The position numbers were made by a program, and so were the translations under genes. Below, one piece after another: positions 1 to 11,313 of a DNA stretch of 64,000 nt. Each line of letters opens with the position of its first letter. The first letter of the stretch is position 1. The notes beneath the pieces are model-generated. The model had not been told where the DNA came from. It saw only the letters and a program-made list of their open reading frames with translations, and made no database searches. The DNA comes from Dactylonectria macrodidyma (taxonomy: Eukaryota; Ascomycota; Sordariomycetes; Hypocreales; Nectriaceae). The stretch covers positions 1,240,001 to 1,304,000 of the forward strand of contig JAGMUV010000003.1 in NCBI GenBank assembly GCA_020744425.1. Reading direction: 5' to 3'.

Positions 1-3000
1 CGGAACGGCTCTGATAAGAACCTTGAGGCATGAAGCGCCCATGGTTTGCAGGAGGGGGAGGTGGCAATATTACGGCCTAATTCATGCATAGAGAGTTCAT
101 GGAAAGGTCTATGCTGGGAACAGAACATGCTAATGCGCCTGGAGTAGTGGGACACGCGACAGGCGCAGCTCAGCTGAGACAAGGGCTGGACGAGGAGAGT
201 ATTGGTCAAGCACTCGAATGGCAGATGGGATCGGAAGAGCCGGCCATGCACATACGCACTCACTAGGTAGGCTCGCTGATAACACCAATTCCTGGCAGGC
301 CAAGAAGAAGGGGTGCGAGGAGGGGGGTTTTCGCAGTACTCGTTCCATGTGTGTTCGTTTCCGTGAATCACAAGGGAGAGACACCTCTTAGAACTAAACT
401 TGCCGCTGCCCCCGCTGCTTGACTTGATCGCATGCTACGAGATGCCTCGTGATGCGATTTTTTTTTATACCCTAGTCGCATGTTTTCGGATCATCGCAAG
501 CACGGAACATCGGAGGTCAGTCGGACAGTTGTCCTAGGCAGCTCGCGAGACTAGATGGAGCCGACGAGGCTCGTCTTCACCAAAGGACTCCGCAAAGCCC
601 CCCTGATGGCATCGTCCGCCTCCCCGCTTACTAGGACGCAGGCAATACAAGCGGCTCCCGCCCCAGCTTTCTTGCAAGACATGGCCTCGCCAGACCTGCA
701 TGGTTCCGGTCTGGATTCTGCATGCAGCTTCATTCTGGAAAACGGTAAAACGTGATTGGTCGGCAACGGGCAACGATGCTCGTGTGAATGTGGCTTGTGC
801 GCACCAGAATGCCGATTTGAGGTGGGTCTCTCTACTAGGCTATGCTTATATCCAATATCAAAAACAAGCGGTGAGGCGTGATTGGGCAAGTGCTACCAGA
901 GCTAGCAGTCGACACCTTGGAAGAAAAATTTACCAATGCGCCAACCTAGACTAAATATCGGAGCCGACAACGGCTGCCGTGCCTTCGTGCCTTATCCATC
1001 CTCCGTCTTCAGCATTCATCTCGTAACATCAACCTCGACGACCTGGCCGCCCTTTGCCATATTGGGAAATCTGGCCGGGAGGGGGAGCTTGGTGGTGCGA
1101 TATGCACTCGCTGATTTCCGAGCACGATCCTCTCGTGTGACACAGGTTCGGCCTTTCAAATCTGTCGGTCGGTCAACCCCAGGGCGGCCCATTGCCATCC
1201 CAACGTCTTCCGCATGGTTGCAACTGCCCAGTGGGTAGATACCAATGAGAGCACGCCATCCGCTACCTATCGCCCCGTTATCTTGGGTTGTAAACCCTAT
1301 TTTGAACACATTGACCGTCATCAGCACCTCCAAGATAGGTATGAATGCGGCTCGGCAGAGACATCTGCAACCAGTCGCACGGCCTCAGATGCATCACGCT
1401 AAGCACGCCGGGTGTTGTCGAAGCCTTGGAGGGTGGATGGTTATCCAGCAGGGAAATTTGCCTCCACTGCTCCCACTTGCAAATCCTCCATCCAACAGCC
1501 CAATAGCCCTGCGCTCTTGACAGTGACATCGCCCGAAGACCGGAACACCATGGCCTGAACTAGACCTGGTCGGGTGGTCGCAACCGTCATCGCGATGTTG
1601 GCTGGCGGCTTAATTGGTGGTTGTCTGTGCGCCCGTGCATATGCACCGTTTGCACGCTTGCATAATGCCCGCCCCCTCAACCTTTCGGATTCATCCGCCT
1701 CCCCCTCTCCCCCTCAGATTTCATACCTTCTCTCGTTCCATCGCGCATTCCCTTCATCATGCATTCATCAAGACACAGTATTCAGTGTATTTCTCGATCG
1801 GCATCGAATCGTATCATCTCGGAAAACGGAAGAGCTTACATCAATCTTTTCCCGGTCCAATGTCCCGGGCCGTTCAACCGGATGGAAACACCAAGAGTTG
1901 TATCAACAACCTGCTTATCTCGCAGCTTGCCTCGGTTCCAGCCTTGAACTGACGCCGCTAGCAAGTAACCACCCGGAGACATCAGCAGGCACCGGGGCAA
2001 ATGCTTACCCCCTCCTGGGTCAAGTTGCAATGAATCCTCTAGAATGGTCCACGGGCGGCTACTTTCACCCCATCGTCATGCATTTAACGAAGTCAGCTCA
2101 CTGGGACTTGCACTAGTTCCCGCCTTCGAAGTTAACAAGGATCAGCCACAAAAGATGTGGGGTCATTCAACGACACCAAGCGTAGCTTGGCACCAATTCG
2201 GAGTCGGCATTTCAGTTTAGCTCCCCCTCCTCACCTCGAGCAGTCTTTCACCTCTGTCATTTGGCTCGTGCGAGAAGAAAAGAGCAAAATGTGAGTGTTA
2301 TAAGTACGGATTCCCCGATTCAATATGTTGCTTTTGTCTAAGTGCCCATCCCGCATCCTAGGACCCTTGGTGGCCACAGTCTAGACAACCGCGGTCTGAA
2401 CTTGTTCGGTTCAGACGACCCTGACTCAAACTCAGAGAAACAGGTAGGTGTGCTTGACTACCTAGCTGCGGTCCGCAAGTCAACTCCGTCCACCGCTATC
2501 CTTCGTACTCCCTTTACATACATACCCTAGCAACGACGCATACGATACTAGACCAGCAGCATGTCTCTGAAGATACTTTCGCCGCAAATTCCGCCGTCAT
2601 CCGCGCACGATCTGCGAGGGTGCTGACCCTGGCTGAGCAATTCCCCTATCTCATTACGTCGTAACCCCTTCTTGGGCCAGCCTGCACTTGATCCGCACAT
2701 ACTTCGAAAAGTTGCATGAAGCTTCAGCCAATTTGCGTCGTCACCGCTTCCAACGCCACCAGCTTCGCCATCCATCTACCAAGGTAGAACATGCCGGGTG
2801 AAGCTTGTTGAGATGCACAAATCACGACATATTTGCCTCCATCTCTGAGCCAATTAGCATGCAAGCCAAGTTCTTTCTGATGAGACGCTGACTGCTCTGT
2901 AATCAATATTCCTTAGTCTCTCATTGATGTCGATAAGTCTCATGCCTGTGAAACTCCCCGAACTCCCCGCTCTCTCCAGCTTCGTCCTTGGCCTTGTCCC

Positions 3001-3839
3001 TGCAATTGCTCACCCTAACGTCTTGCTTCTTTCCTTTGTTAGTCACACTAGTTCCTTTCTGAAAAGCAAATGGCACTGCGTTATCGCGGCGGCCAATCGC
3101 AGTCGCCAATTCCGTTAGATGCTCTGCAATCAAGAACCTAGTGTCCAGTTCCGGGTAAACACCTTCGGCACAATTTGACCTCGAATGAGACCTGCTCCTG
3201 TTCCTGGCTAGAGCTAGATTCAAGCGCGCGGGCCTCTTCTAGCTGAACATTCCGCCAGCAGAAAGAGGGGAAATGATAGATTCGAGCAACCATCGTGTCG
3301 CCTGACTCTTATCTCTGATAACCAGAAGCAAGGAAGCGGTCGTAACTATTCGCAATTGAAGCTTTATCGTCTTGTCGACCAATTGCAACCCACCTCGTGT
3401 CGGGCGTGCATATGCACCTCCAGAATCAACCCACAACTCGTACATCCGATTGCTTGAACCTGACACAACTAGCAGCTGTGGCGCGCCTTCAGCCCACGAT
3501 ATCCTATAAGAGACGTCGCATGCAACACCCTGTTCCTTATTGATGCGCAGTTGAAGCTTGACAGTTAACATGTGCCTCCAAGGGTTATCGAGTAACCATT
3601 TTCAATTGACTGTCCCCTCCTAAGACGGATGACGTGGGGATTCTTGACCGAGATGCAGGCTGTACACTGAGTTTTGACGTGATTGGCTTGATAGAATTGG
3701 ATTGGTTCAATTACTGATACGACATGTCTACCTAGGTAGGCCTGATGACGCTGATGCGTAGACTGGTATCTCTAAGCTCATCACGCAATCGTCTGAGTGT
3801 AATACCCCGCCTTAGACATGTCCCCATCCATTTCGGTAC
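1..3839. other. gene-free stretch (left edge)
   Basis: I see no reading frame here with family features, splice-linked exons or sustained coding character. The longest open frame (1574-2116, + strand, 180 codons) starts with a hydrophobic segment but continues as low-information sequence. A perfect 8-bp hairpin lies at 2394-2416. On the minus strand at 3239-3571 an open frame contains two similar octapeptides, TVKLQLRI and TIKLQLRI, about 190 bp apart, which suggests a small decayed duplication rather than a gene. The right end is the 3' flank of the HIT-family gene. Confidence 0.6.
2394..2416. repeat. short perfect inverted repeat (hairpin)
   Basis: Arms GTCTGAAC (2394-2401) and GTTCAGAC (2409-2416) are exact reverse complements around a 7-base loop. 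No gene flanks it closely, and I see no U-tract or tRNA-like arrangement that would give it a role. Confidence 0.5.
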
Positions 3840-4581
3840 TCACTCAACACCCATCTCCCGTAACAAAGCCTTGTACTTCTGGGTCTCCTCCGCCATTTCC
3901 GCCTCGGTCCTCGCATGCCTATCGTCATCGTCAACCCTCGGCATGCCGCCGCCAGGCACAGGCCGCCGCCGCATCTCACTGTCCCACAATGCACCGCCCA
4001 CATTGCCCTCCTCGCCAGCCATTCGGACGTACACGGCGTCCGGCGTCCCGAGGTCGCCGGCCTGGCGCGGGATAACGTGCACGTGCACGTGCGGCACCGT
4101 CTGGCCCGCCGCCGCGCCGTCCTGTACCGCCACGGAGAAGCTCCCGGCGCCCGGATCTGGCCTTGGGAAGTACGCCCGCGCCAGAAGCCGCTGCGTCAGC
4201 TGCACCGTCGTGAACAGGTCTGCCATCTCCTCGGCGCTCATGTCCGTCAGCCGCCGGTGAGGCGCGTGCGGGCACACGAGGATGTGTCCGGCGATGAGGG
4301 GCTTGAGGTTGACAAGGGCGAAGGAGTGCGGTGTGGTGAGGAAGACCTGCGGGCATGTAAGCGGCATGAAAGCAAGTACTGGCGGCCGTGATAAGAGGAG
4401 GAAGACGCATAGAGTGAAGAGGTAGATCAAGGCAGCGACTAGTGAGACAGTATCCGAAGTGTTGAACTCTAATTGAGTAGAAATACCTGGTTTAGCCAAT
4501 GCAAAATCACCAACGCACCTGTTTTGTCACCTCGAACGGCCCAAACTTGACGGTCCTCCCGCCTGCGCCGATGGACGTCAT
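3840..4581 (-). CDS. HNT2: HIT-family bis(5'-adenosyl)-triphosphatase (Fhit/Hnt2 type)
   Basis: Two exons, 4519-4581 and 3840-4346, joined across a 172-bp intron (GTGCGT...GCAG), give 189 residues. Exon 1 encodes MTSIGAGGRTVKFGPFEVTK; the FGPFEVT segment followed by VFLTTPHSFALVNLKP after the splice is the Fhit-type N-terminus, which fixes the start. The histidine triad is H107-V-H109-V-H111-V in PHVHVHVIPR, with the upstream GQ typical of Fhit. By family knowledge the enzyme cleaves diadenosine polyphosphates such as Ap3A to AMP and ADP, using the middle histidine as nucleophile. The C-terminal tail after the HIT motif is rich in charged residues and ends in a short helix-like segment (EETQKYKALLREMGVE). 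It is a lone gene, transcribed in the same direction as the MFS gene next to it. The Fhit branch fits better than the Hnt1 branch because of length and N-terminus. Confidence 0.9.
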
Positions 4582-5154
4582 GATGCCTCTCACGCTACGA
4601 GCCGCTGCGAGAGATGTTGTCGCTGTCCACGCCCTCGAAGCGAACATGCTCCAATGGGGACACCAGCGGCTCGCCAGACTGTCCGCGCTGTCGTTGTGGC
4701 CTCAAAAGTGTGGTTGAATGAGACGTCCGTATGAGGCGTCGAGGCAACTTGAGCGAGATGTGATGGAGCAGTGTTTCTACGTGGAGCTGAGGTCATGTGT
4801 GTGTTGCGTCCACCCGGCCCATCCACGGCCCCACCTGTACCGGATAGTGGTGGGCCGCATTGCGACCCATTGAAGAGATTCTTTGGTTACGATACACATG
4901 CAGCGCAGTCGAACATTTTCTCATAAGTGATTTGTTACTTCTAAGAGTTTCAGGGTATGTTGAAATGACGTGTGATCATGTGTACATATATGTATAAACG
5001 GATATGGAGTGAACATAAAAAATGTGTACCAGGTTCTTACCCTTGATAGTGAACCCATACAGGACGCCGAAATCTCATCTACCTGCCGTAAACTCCATTG
5101 CTATTCCCATAAATGAACACTTTGAGTAGATACATCTAAAAATGTTTCCAGTTA
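4582..5154. other. intergenic: HIT-gene promoter and MFS-gene 3' flank
   Basis: The left part is upstream of the HIT gene and the AT-rich right part (about 4900-5150, with runs such as TACATATATGTATAAAC) is the 3' flank of the MFS gene. No further coding sequence seen. Confidence 0.6.
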
Positions 5155-7021
5155 CTAAAACCGAATTTGGTCTTCCTCATCGATGGGAACCACCCCAGGG
5201 TTGAGAGGCTCTCGCTCCTCCTCCGGCTCCTCGTCCCAGCGAACTACAAAATTGGTCAGCATATTGACAACGCAGCTGTGAAAGGACAAATCATTTACCA
5301 TGAGTCTTGAGAACAAAGCTGGCCGTGAGAGCGACACCAAAAGTGGTGGCCAATAGCACAAAGATGGCCTGAGGGAAAACTTTGACGGTTGCAGCGTACA
5401 GTCCGTTGAACAAAACGGGGCCTAGTACTCTGGAGAGAGCGTGAAGCATGCCGATGGCGCCAAGAACCTGTCCAACCCGTTGAGGCGGCACATGCTTGGT
5501 GATGATGGCCTGGCTGGTGGCACTGCCAAGCCCTCCAAAGGCTGTCATCATGCCAGATGCAAAAAAGACACCCTCCGACCGCGCGAGGGCGTATCCGATA
5601 GACCCCAAGATGTCCGACGTCAGAGCAACTCGAAGAATCCATACATCGAGGTGATCAGCTCCTGTTTGCTTGTCCGGCTCTACCAGGCCAGCCTCCCGGC
5701 GACGGGCGGCTGGAAGCGTGCGACCGACGTAGTTGATGAGAGGGAAAATGACCAATAACACTACGACTCGGACGAAAGACAGCGCAGACACGAACCGCGA
5801 CGCCTCGAAGTTGCCCCAGTGAAAAATGTACCCGCTGTAGAGCACAATCACGGCACCCGCTGCCATGGAGGATCCCAAGATGATGGTGTCGTTGATAGCC
5901 ATCGCCACCATGTTGCGGCGGAGCGCGGGAGACGTGCCCGGGCCCTTGGGCCAGAGGACCTTGAGTGGCTCAAATGGGTTGACGGATTGAATGGAGGCGA
6001 GCCAGGAAGTGCTTTCGACATGAACTCGCATCTCCTGTTCCTTTTCCCACTTTTCCCTAGCTGCTAGCTGCTTTTGCTTAGAGAGTGATTCAGGGATGAT
6101 GAACCCAACAGTCAGCATAAAGAAAACATGGAACACTATGACGGCGTAGAAGATGGACACGAGGTTTCCGGTCCATTTGGCAAAGTATCCGGCCAGGATA
6201 GGACCAAACGCCAACCCGGAGAACAGGCATGCGTGAATGTAGCCCATAGACACTGCCCGCTTCGACGGCGGCGTGCAATCGCTTGTATACGATTGGCTCA
6301 TGATGCTTCCGGCTGTGAAGGAGCCTGTCAGGCCGTCGAAGACACTGCCGAGGAGCAGCCAGCGATAATCAATCGAGCTCGGAAACTGAACGGCCAGAAC
6401 CGTGATGATCTCGGCAAGGACCCCGCCGACCGACGAAAGCGCCATGAGGCGCGTTCGGCCGTACCGGTCAGACATGCGGCCGAGGCGTGGTGCGACGATG
6501 GCACTTAGAACCCCGGTGAGCAGGTTCATTACAAGCATAAAGGTCGCAACACTTCTCTGGACCTCGGGGATTTTGCACTGCGGGTTATCGCTTCCCAACA
6601 GCACGGGATTGAAGTCGACATCTGGATTTTGAAGCTTCTTGTCGGCAAAGTACTCCTTGCAGACAAGGTCAAGAATGCTATTTTCAGCCCCGGTGGTCAG
6701 CAACGCGAGAAGATGGTGCTACGGGAGCTGCCATGATTGGAAGTGCTTACAGATTCAATCTCGGCACCATGACGCCTCCAAAAGCAAGAGTGAAGATGGC
6801 AAAGGGGCCGAGCAGCCAGTAGACCTACACATGCGGTCAGAACTAAGATGCGAATAGTGTTTGATGGTGGCGGATGCGCGCACCGAAGGTCGGCGCCACC
6901 ACGGCATGCTTTCAAAGTCTTTGTGACCATCCCAACCGCCATCTAAAGCGTCTGCACCATCTTCGCCTGGGTCATCGTAGGCGCCGTTGCCCAGCAAGCG
7001 GGTTGTCTCAGTGTCAACCAT
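5155..7021 (-). CDS. MFS transporter with N-terminal dileucine motif
   Basis: Four exons: 6884-7021, 6751-6824, 5299-6677 and 5155-5243 (introns of 59, 73 and 55 bp). They join in frame to 559 residues. The protein has about twelve hydrophobic segments; the cytosolic loop after the second is of the MFS signature type (LGRMSDRYGRTR, the G-x-x-x-D-R-x-G-R-R motif). The start is set at MVDTETTRLL; an in-frame ATG at 7093 would add 24 residues. The N-terminus carries PWWRRPS just before the first helix, followed after the splice by VYWLLGPFAIFTLAFGGV, a pattern of fungal proteins loosely related to tetracycline-resistance/HIAT1-type carriers. E5-T-T-R-L9-L10 is an acidic dileucine sorting signal, so a vacuolar membrane location is inferred. 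The tail is very acidic (EEPEEERE, then DEED). The substrate cannot be told from sequence. Confidence 0.88.
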
Positions 7022-8724
7022 GGTGGGGTTCGCAGTCGCATACAAAGTCGACTTCGCAGTCGCGTTTCCGCTGGATCGTGTCGCCCTCGTCATGTTGGAA
7101 GAATATGCGCACAAACGGGTGCACGCGCGCAGGTCGTGTGGAAAGAGGAGTCTTCCGAGCACCTAAGAAGGCGATTCGAGGTGCAGATGATGCAATCGCG
7201 AAGCGGTTCGGCCTTCGGCAGGCGATATCGGCTCGGTTGGAAGCTATCGCATCACAGTCGCAACAGCTTGGAGTGGTTGCGATCGATCGAAGGTAGGGAA
7301 GAAATACTAACTGACGGCTTACGGGGCCATGCCTCAAGAAGTAAGATATGTAAGCTCGAGATGGGAGATACGAAACATGGGACAGATGAGGAGGGAGGAC
7401 AGACTTCCGATGGATTAATAATGGAGCCCAGGGAGCCGAAGCCAACTCCAAGATACCATGGGCTCTTTGGTCTGGAGGTGGAGTCAAATTGCAAGCTACC
7501 CAGAACTGATCCAAGCCAAACAAGCAAGTGGGTGCGGACTTTGGCGACTCATCAGACTCCGCCGTTCCGGGAGAGCGGGCGGGTGGGCCCGAATGCCAAC
7601 AAAGCAATCAACTTGCAAGGAGACGACAACACGAAGCATCAAAGAAGCTGGCAATGATGCAGGGATTTGTGATACGGACCAGCCAGTAACTGCGGGCCAT
7701 CCGCAGCAAAGACACGCTCTTTGGCGCATTTCACGGCTAGGATTCCAGCATCCCCTGGCACGAATTAGCAGTTGTACAGTTGTGACTGCGCCGCCCCCAG
7801 CGAGTCGGGCTGTGACGCCGGCTGCCAGCAAATATGGATGACGCGCTCAACTCCGCTGCTTGAAACAAGTTGGGCGGGTATGATACCTATCTCACAGCTA
7901 CTAGCCTCTCGTGGGATTTATTAACCCCGAAAAAAGCAATGCACTGTATCCAGATTCGCCGATAAGCGTTGTTGTCACGAGACATTCCGAGAAAGGCAAA
8001 GGCTTCATACATGGCAACTGACTGGCTCCATGACGCCGGCGACTGCAAGAGACGGCGTTCGGCAACTTGATCAGACCGTCCCCGCGATCCATCTGCGATA
8101 CCAAATGCCGATCAACGGTTTTGATTCTGCTAGTTGCCCACCATCTCCCATCGTTAATTCGTCATCATGTTGCATTTTCCTCGTTGTTGAGATGGTTATG
8201 CATGATGACGGCCTTCCTGGCTCATTGCATGCAGAGTTGTTATCTTAGCACCGGGCTTCGACCTGTCAGGTTGTGGCTTGCGACATTGTGAGAGCCTGAG
8301 ACAAGCCACTGCACACGTGCTGACATAATTAATCCACCGAAATGAATAGGGAGGTTATCCATGACGAGGGAAAGAGTTCCCTACTTTCCTTGCCCAACTC
8401 AGATAAACAATAAGATGCAACTCTTGATGAATATTCGACAACATGGTTTGTCTCCAATGGTAGAACCCAAGATTAGATGGTGGTATTTCAGCTCGGTTGC
8501 CTTTTCAGGCAAGGCTCGGCCTGTGCAGGTGGGTCCGCGCCAGCTACCATCCAACCAATAGAAGACCGCCAATCCATGACTCAGCAACTCCTGCTCCAAG
8601 CTCTTCGTGACGCCTGCAGAGCCTCGCATATTTTCAGGAAGGCGTGTCGTGAAGCCTAGGAAAGGCTTCATCGCATTCATCGCATCCAGCGTCCCGACAG
8701 TCTGACTCCAAACCCATCGCCACG
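7022..8724. other. intergenic: divergent promoter region, MFS gene / CEF1
   Basis: About 1.7 kb between two divergently transcribed genes. Open frames up to 197 codons exist on both strands but have no matching splice structure or recognisable family and overlap one another, so I treat the stretch as promoter and 5' leader sequence. ATGs in the last part before 8725 are not in a good context for a longer CEF1 N-terminus, because the Myb domain begins directly at 8725. Confidence 0.55.
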
Positions 8725-11124
8725 ATGCCCGTCGTCAAGGGAGGAGTCTGGACCAATATCGAGGATGAAATCCTCAAGGCCTCCGTCTCCAAGTATGGCC
8801 TGAATCAATGGGCGCGTGTCTCGTCGCTGCTTGCGCGCAAGACCCCCAAGCAGTGCAAGGCGCGATGGAACGAATGGCTCGACCCCAGCATCAAGAAGAT
8901 CGAATGGAGCAAGGACGAAGATGAGAAACTTTTGCACCTCGCCAAGATTATGCCCACCCAGTGGCGCACCATCGCTCCCATTGTTGGCCGAACCGCGAAC
9001 CAGTGTCTCGAGCGATACCAGAAACTCCTCGACGAGGCCGAGGCGCGAGAATCTTCCGATCTTGGCCTCGCCGGCCCCGACGGCGGAGAGACACAGGCGC
9101 CTAGCGCTGATGATGTGAGAAGGCTACGCCCCGGCGAGCTCGACCCAGACCCTGAGACGAAGCCTGCGCGACCCGACACGATCGATCTCGATGAAGACGA
9201 AAAGGAGATGCTGAGCGAGGCTCGTGCCCGCCTGGCGAACACACAGGGAAAGAAGGCGAAGCGAAAGGCACGGGAGCGGCAGCAAGAGGAGTCGCGCCGT
9301 CTCGCTGCTCTCCAAAAGCGGAGAGAGCTCAAGACTGCTGGCATCAATGTCAAGGTCACAACGCGGAAGAAGGGAGAGATGGATTACAATGCAGACATCC
9401 CTTTTGAGAAGAAGGCGTTGACTGGATTCTACGACACCTCCGAGGAGTTGGCAACAAACGAGCAACAGCGCCAAGCTTTCGATCCTCGCAAGCAGCAGCT
9501 CGCCGCCAACAAGCGCAAGGGCGACGAGGATGAGGAGAACAACCGGAAGCGACGAAAGAATGACAAGGACGGCGCATCGGAATCCCACAAGGCTGCGCTG
9601 AAGGCCGGTCAGCTACAGAAGATCCGCGAGGCTGAGCAGAGCAGCAAGAGACGCGGCTTGGTCCTGCCAGCGCCACAGGTTAGCGAGGGAGAGCTTGAAG
9701 ATATTGTCAAGATGGGTAAGATGGGAGAGGCCGCCAATATCCGAGCTAGGGAGAGCGAGAACGATGCCACCCGGGGACTTGTGAGCACCTACTCGACCCT
9801 CAACTCGAATGCTCCCATCCGAACACCGAAAGCGCCCGAACAAGACGATCACATCGCCAACGAGATTCGCAACATCAGGGCGCTGAACGATACTCAGTCG
9901 GCCTTGTTGGGTGGCGAAAACACTCCCCTTCACCAGGGATCTGCCTCGACCGGCTTCGATGGCATTGCTCCTCGGAAACAGACCATGGCAACACCCAACC
10001 CCATGGCCACCCCCTTAAGAGGCGCCAACGGGGCAACACCACGTCAACCCGGACAGACTCCGATGCGGACTCCTCGAGACACATTTGCGCTGAACCAGGA
10101 CGATGGCATGTCAATGGTCTCAGCCACCCCTAGAGATATCAGGATGCGAGATCTTGCGACGCGAAACCAGCTGCGGTCCGGGCTCTCTTCACTTCCTAAG
10201 CCCAAAGATACGGAGTGGGAGTTGGATATCCCCGAGGAGCAGAAGGAGGCTATGCAACTCGAGGATGTGGTTGAGGAGGATGCCGAGGAGCGTGATCGTC
10301 GAGAGCGTCAGAGACGTGAAGCCGAGGAAGCCCTCGAGTTTCGACGACGAACCCAAGTGATGCAGCGTGATCTTCCTCGACCAGTACTCGTGGATCTGAA
10401 CGATTTATTAAAGAAGGCGAGCACATTGACTGACACCGCCGAAGCCCTCATCGCCAGGGAGGCAGCAGCACTGTTAGCTAGTGATGCCATGCAGTACCCC
10501 CTGCCTGGCTCGCAAGTTAAGGGCGCGCCGAGAGCTCTGCCCTACTTCGACGACGATAGTCTTGCGCAGGCTCGGCTTCTGATTCTATCGGAAACAAAGC
10601 CTATACCCAAGCTAGAAGATATTCAGTCTGCCTTCGACGCCCGCGCAAGCAGCTCCTTACTCCTTGGTCTTGGCTGTTACAATGACGACGAGGAAGAGGA
10701 GGGTGTGGCCATGAGGGTTGCGTTTGATGTAAGTCTATTCTCAGATATGGTCTATGGCCTCCGCTCTTCAAGCATACTAACCCTCGAGTAGTCTGTTCAA
10801 GAGTCAATCATGGCCTCTGCTGAACAAGGAGTCAAACTCGAGAAGAAGCTCTCCCTACACCTTGGTGGTTACCAGAAGCGACAAAAGATGCTCAAGGACA
10901 AGGTGGGAGACGCCTCCGAGGCCCTTGAGAAGGCCCGTGTGGCACTTAGCGGGTTCAAGGCGCTAGCCATCTCAGAAGACGTCGTCATCGAACGACGCTT
11001 GACTGCGCTACGAGACGAAGTGAGCTTCGTCAACCGGCGAGAGAGACAGGCGCAAGAGGCATATAGGACGGCCAAGGAGGAGCTGGATGCGCTACTGGCG
11101 GACAGCGTGAACGGGTTTCATTAG
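8725..11124 (+). CDS. CEF1: pre-mRNA splicing factor CEF1 / Cdc5 (NineTeen complex)
   Basis: Two exons, 8725-10728 and 10792-11124, separated by a 63-bp intron (GTAAGT, branch ACTAAC, TAG), encode 778 residues. Residues 1 to about 110 are two tandem Myb repeats: [20 protein letters not shown] with WARVSSLL, then [16 protein letters not shown] with [10 protein letters not shown] and [10 protein letters not shown]. This starts at the N-terminus as in all Cdc5 proteins. A basic, helical segment ([20 protein letters not shown]) and the conserved block [19 protein letters not shown] follow at about 180-240. The middle has ATP-rich TP repeats ([21 protein letters not shown]), likely phosphorylation sites, and the C-terminus is coiled coil. 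By family knowledge Cef1 is a core subunit of the Prp19/NTC complex needed for spliceosome activation, in the nucleus. The 3' end faces the next MFS gene with only 189 bp between stop codons. Confidence 0.96.
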
Positions 11125-11313
11125 AGGGTCAAAATGGGATGTACGATTAATTAGGCGCCAACAAAGTATGGGGGGTTACTTGTTATCAAATTGATGCTAA
11201 TAAGAATCCAGGCTATCGTAGCTAACTTGTTTCGTTGTGGTTTCCCCCCTAACCATTACCTTTTTATGCGAAGTTTTATTATAGAGGCTACTGATTTAAG
11301 GGATATAGCACAT

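Noticed and set aside
1574..2116. 180-codon open frame on the + strand with a hydrophobic start, a possible secreted protein
   Set aside because: After the first 25 residues the sequence has no coding character, other frames overlap it and no splice or promoter support is visible.
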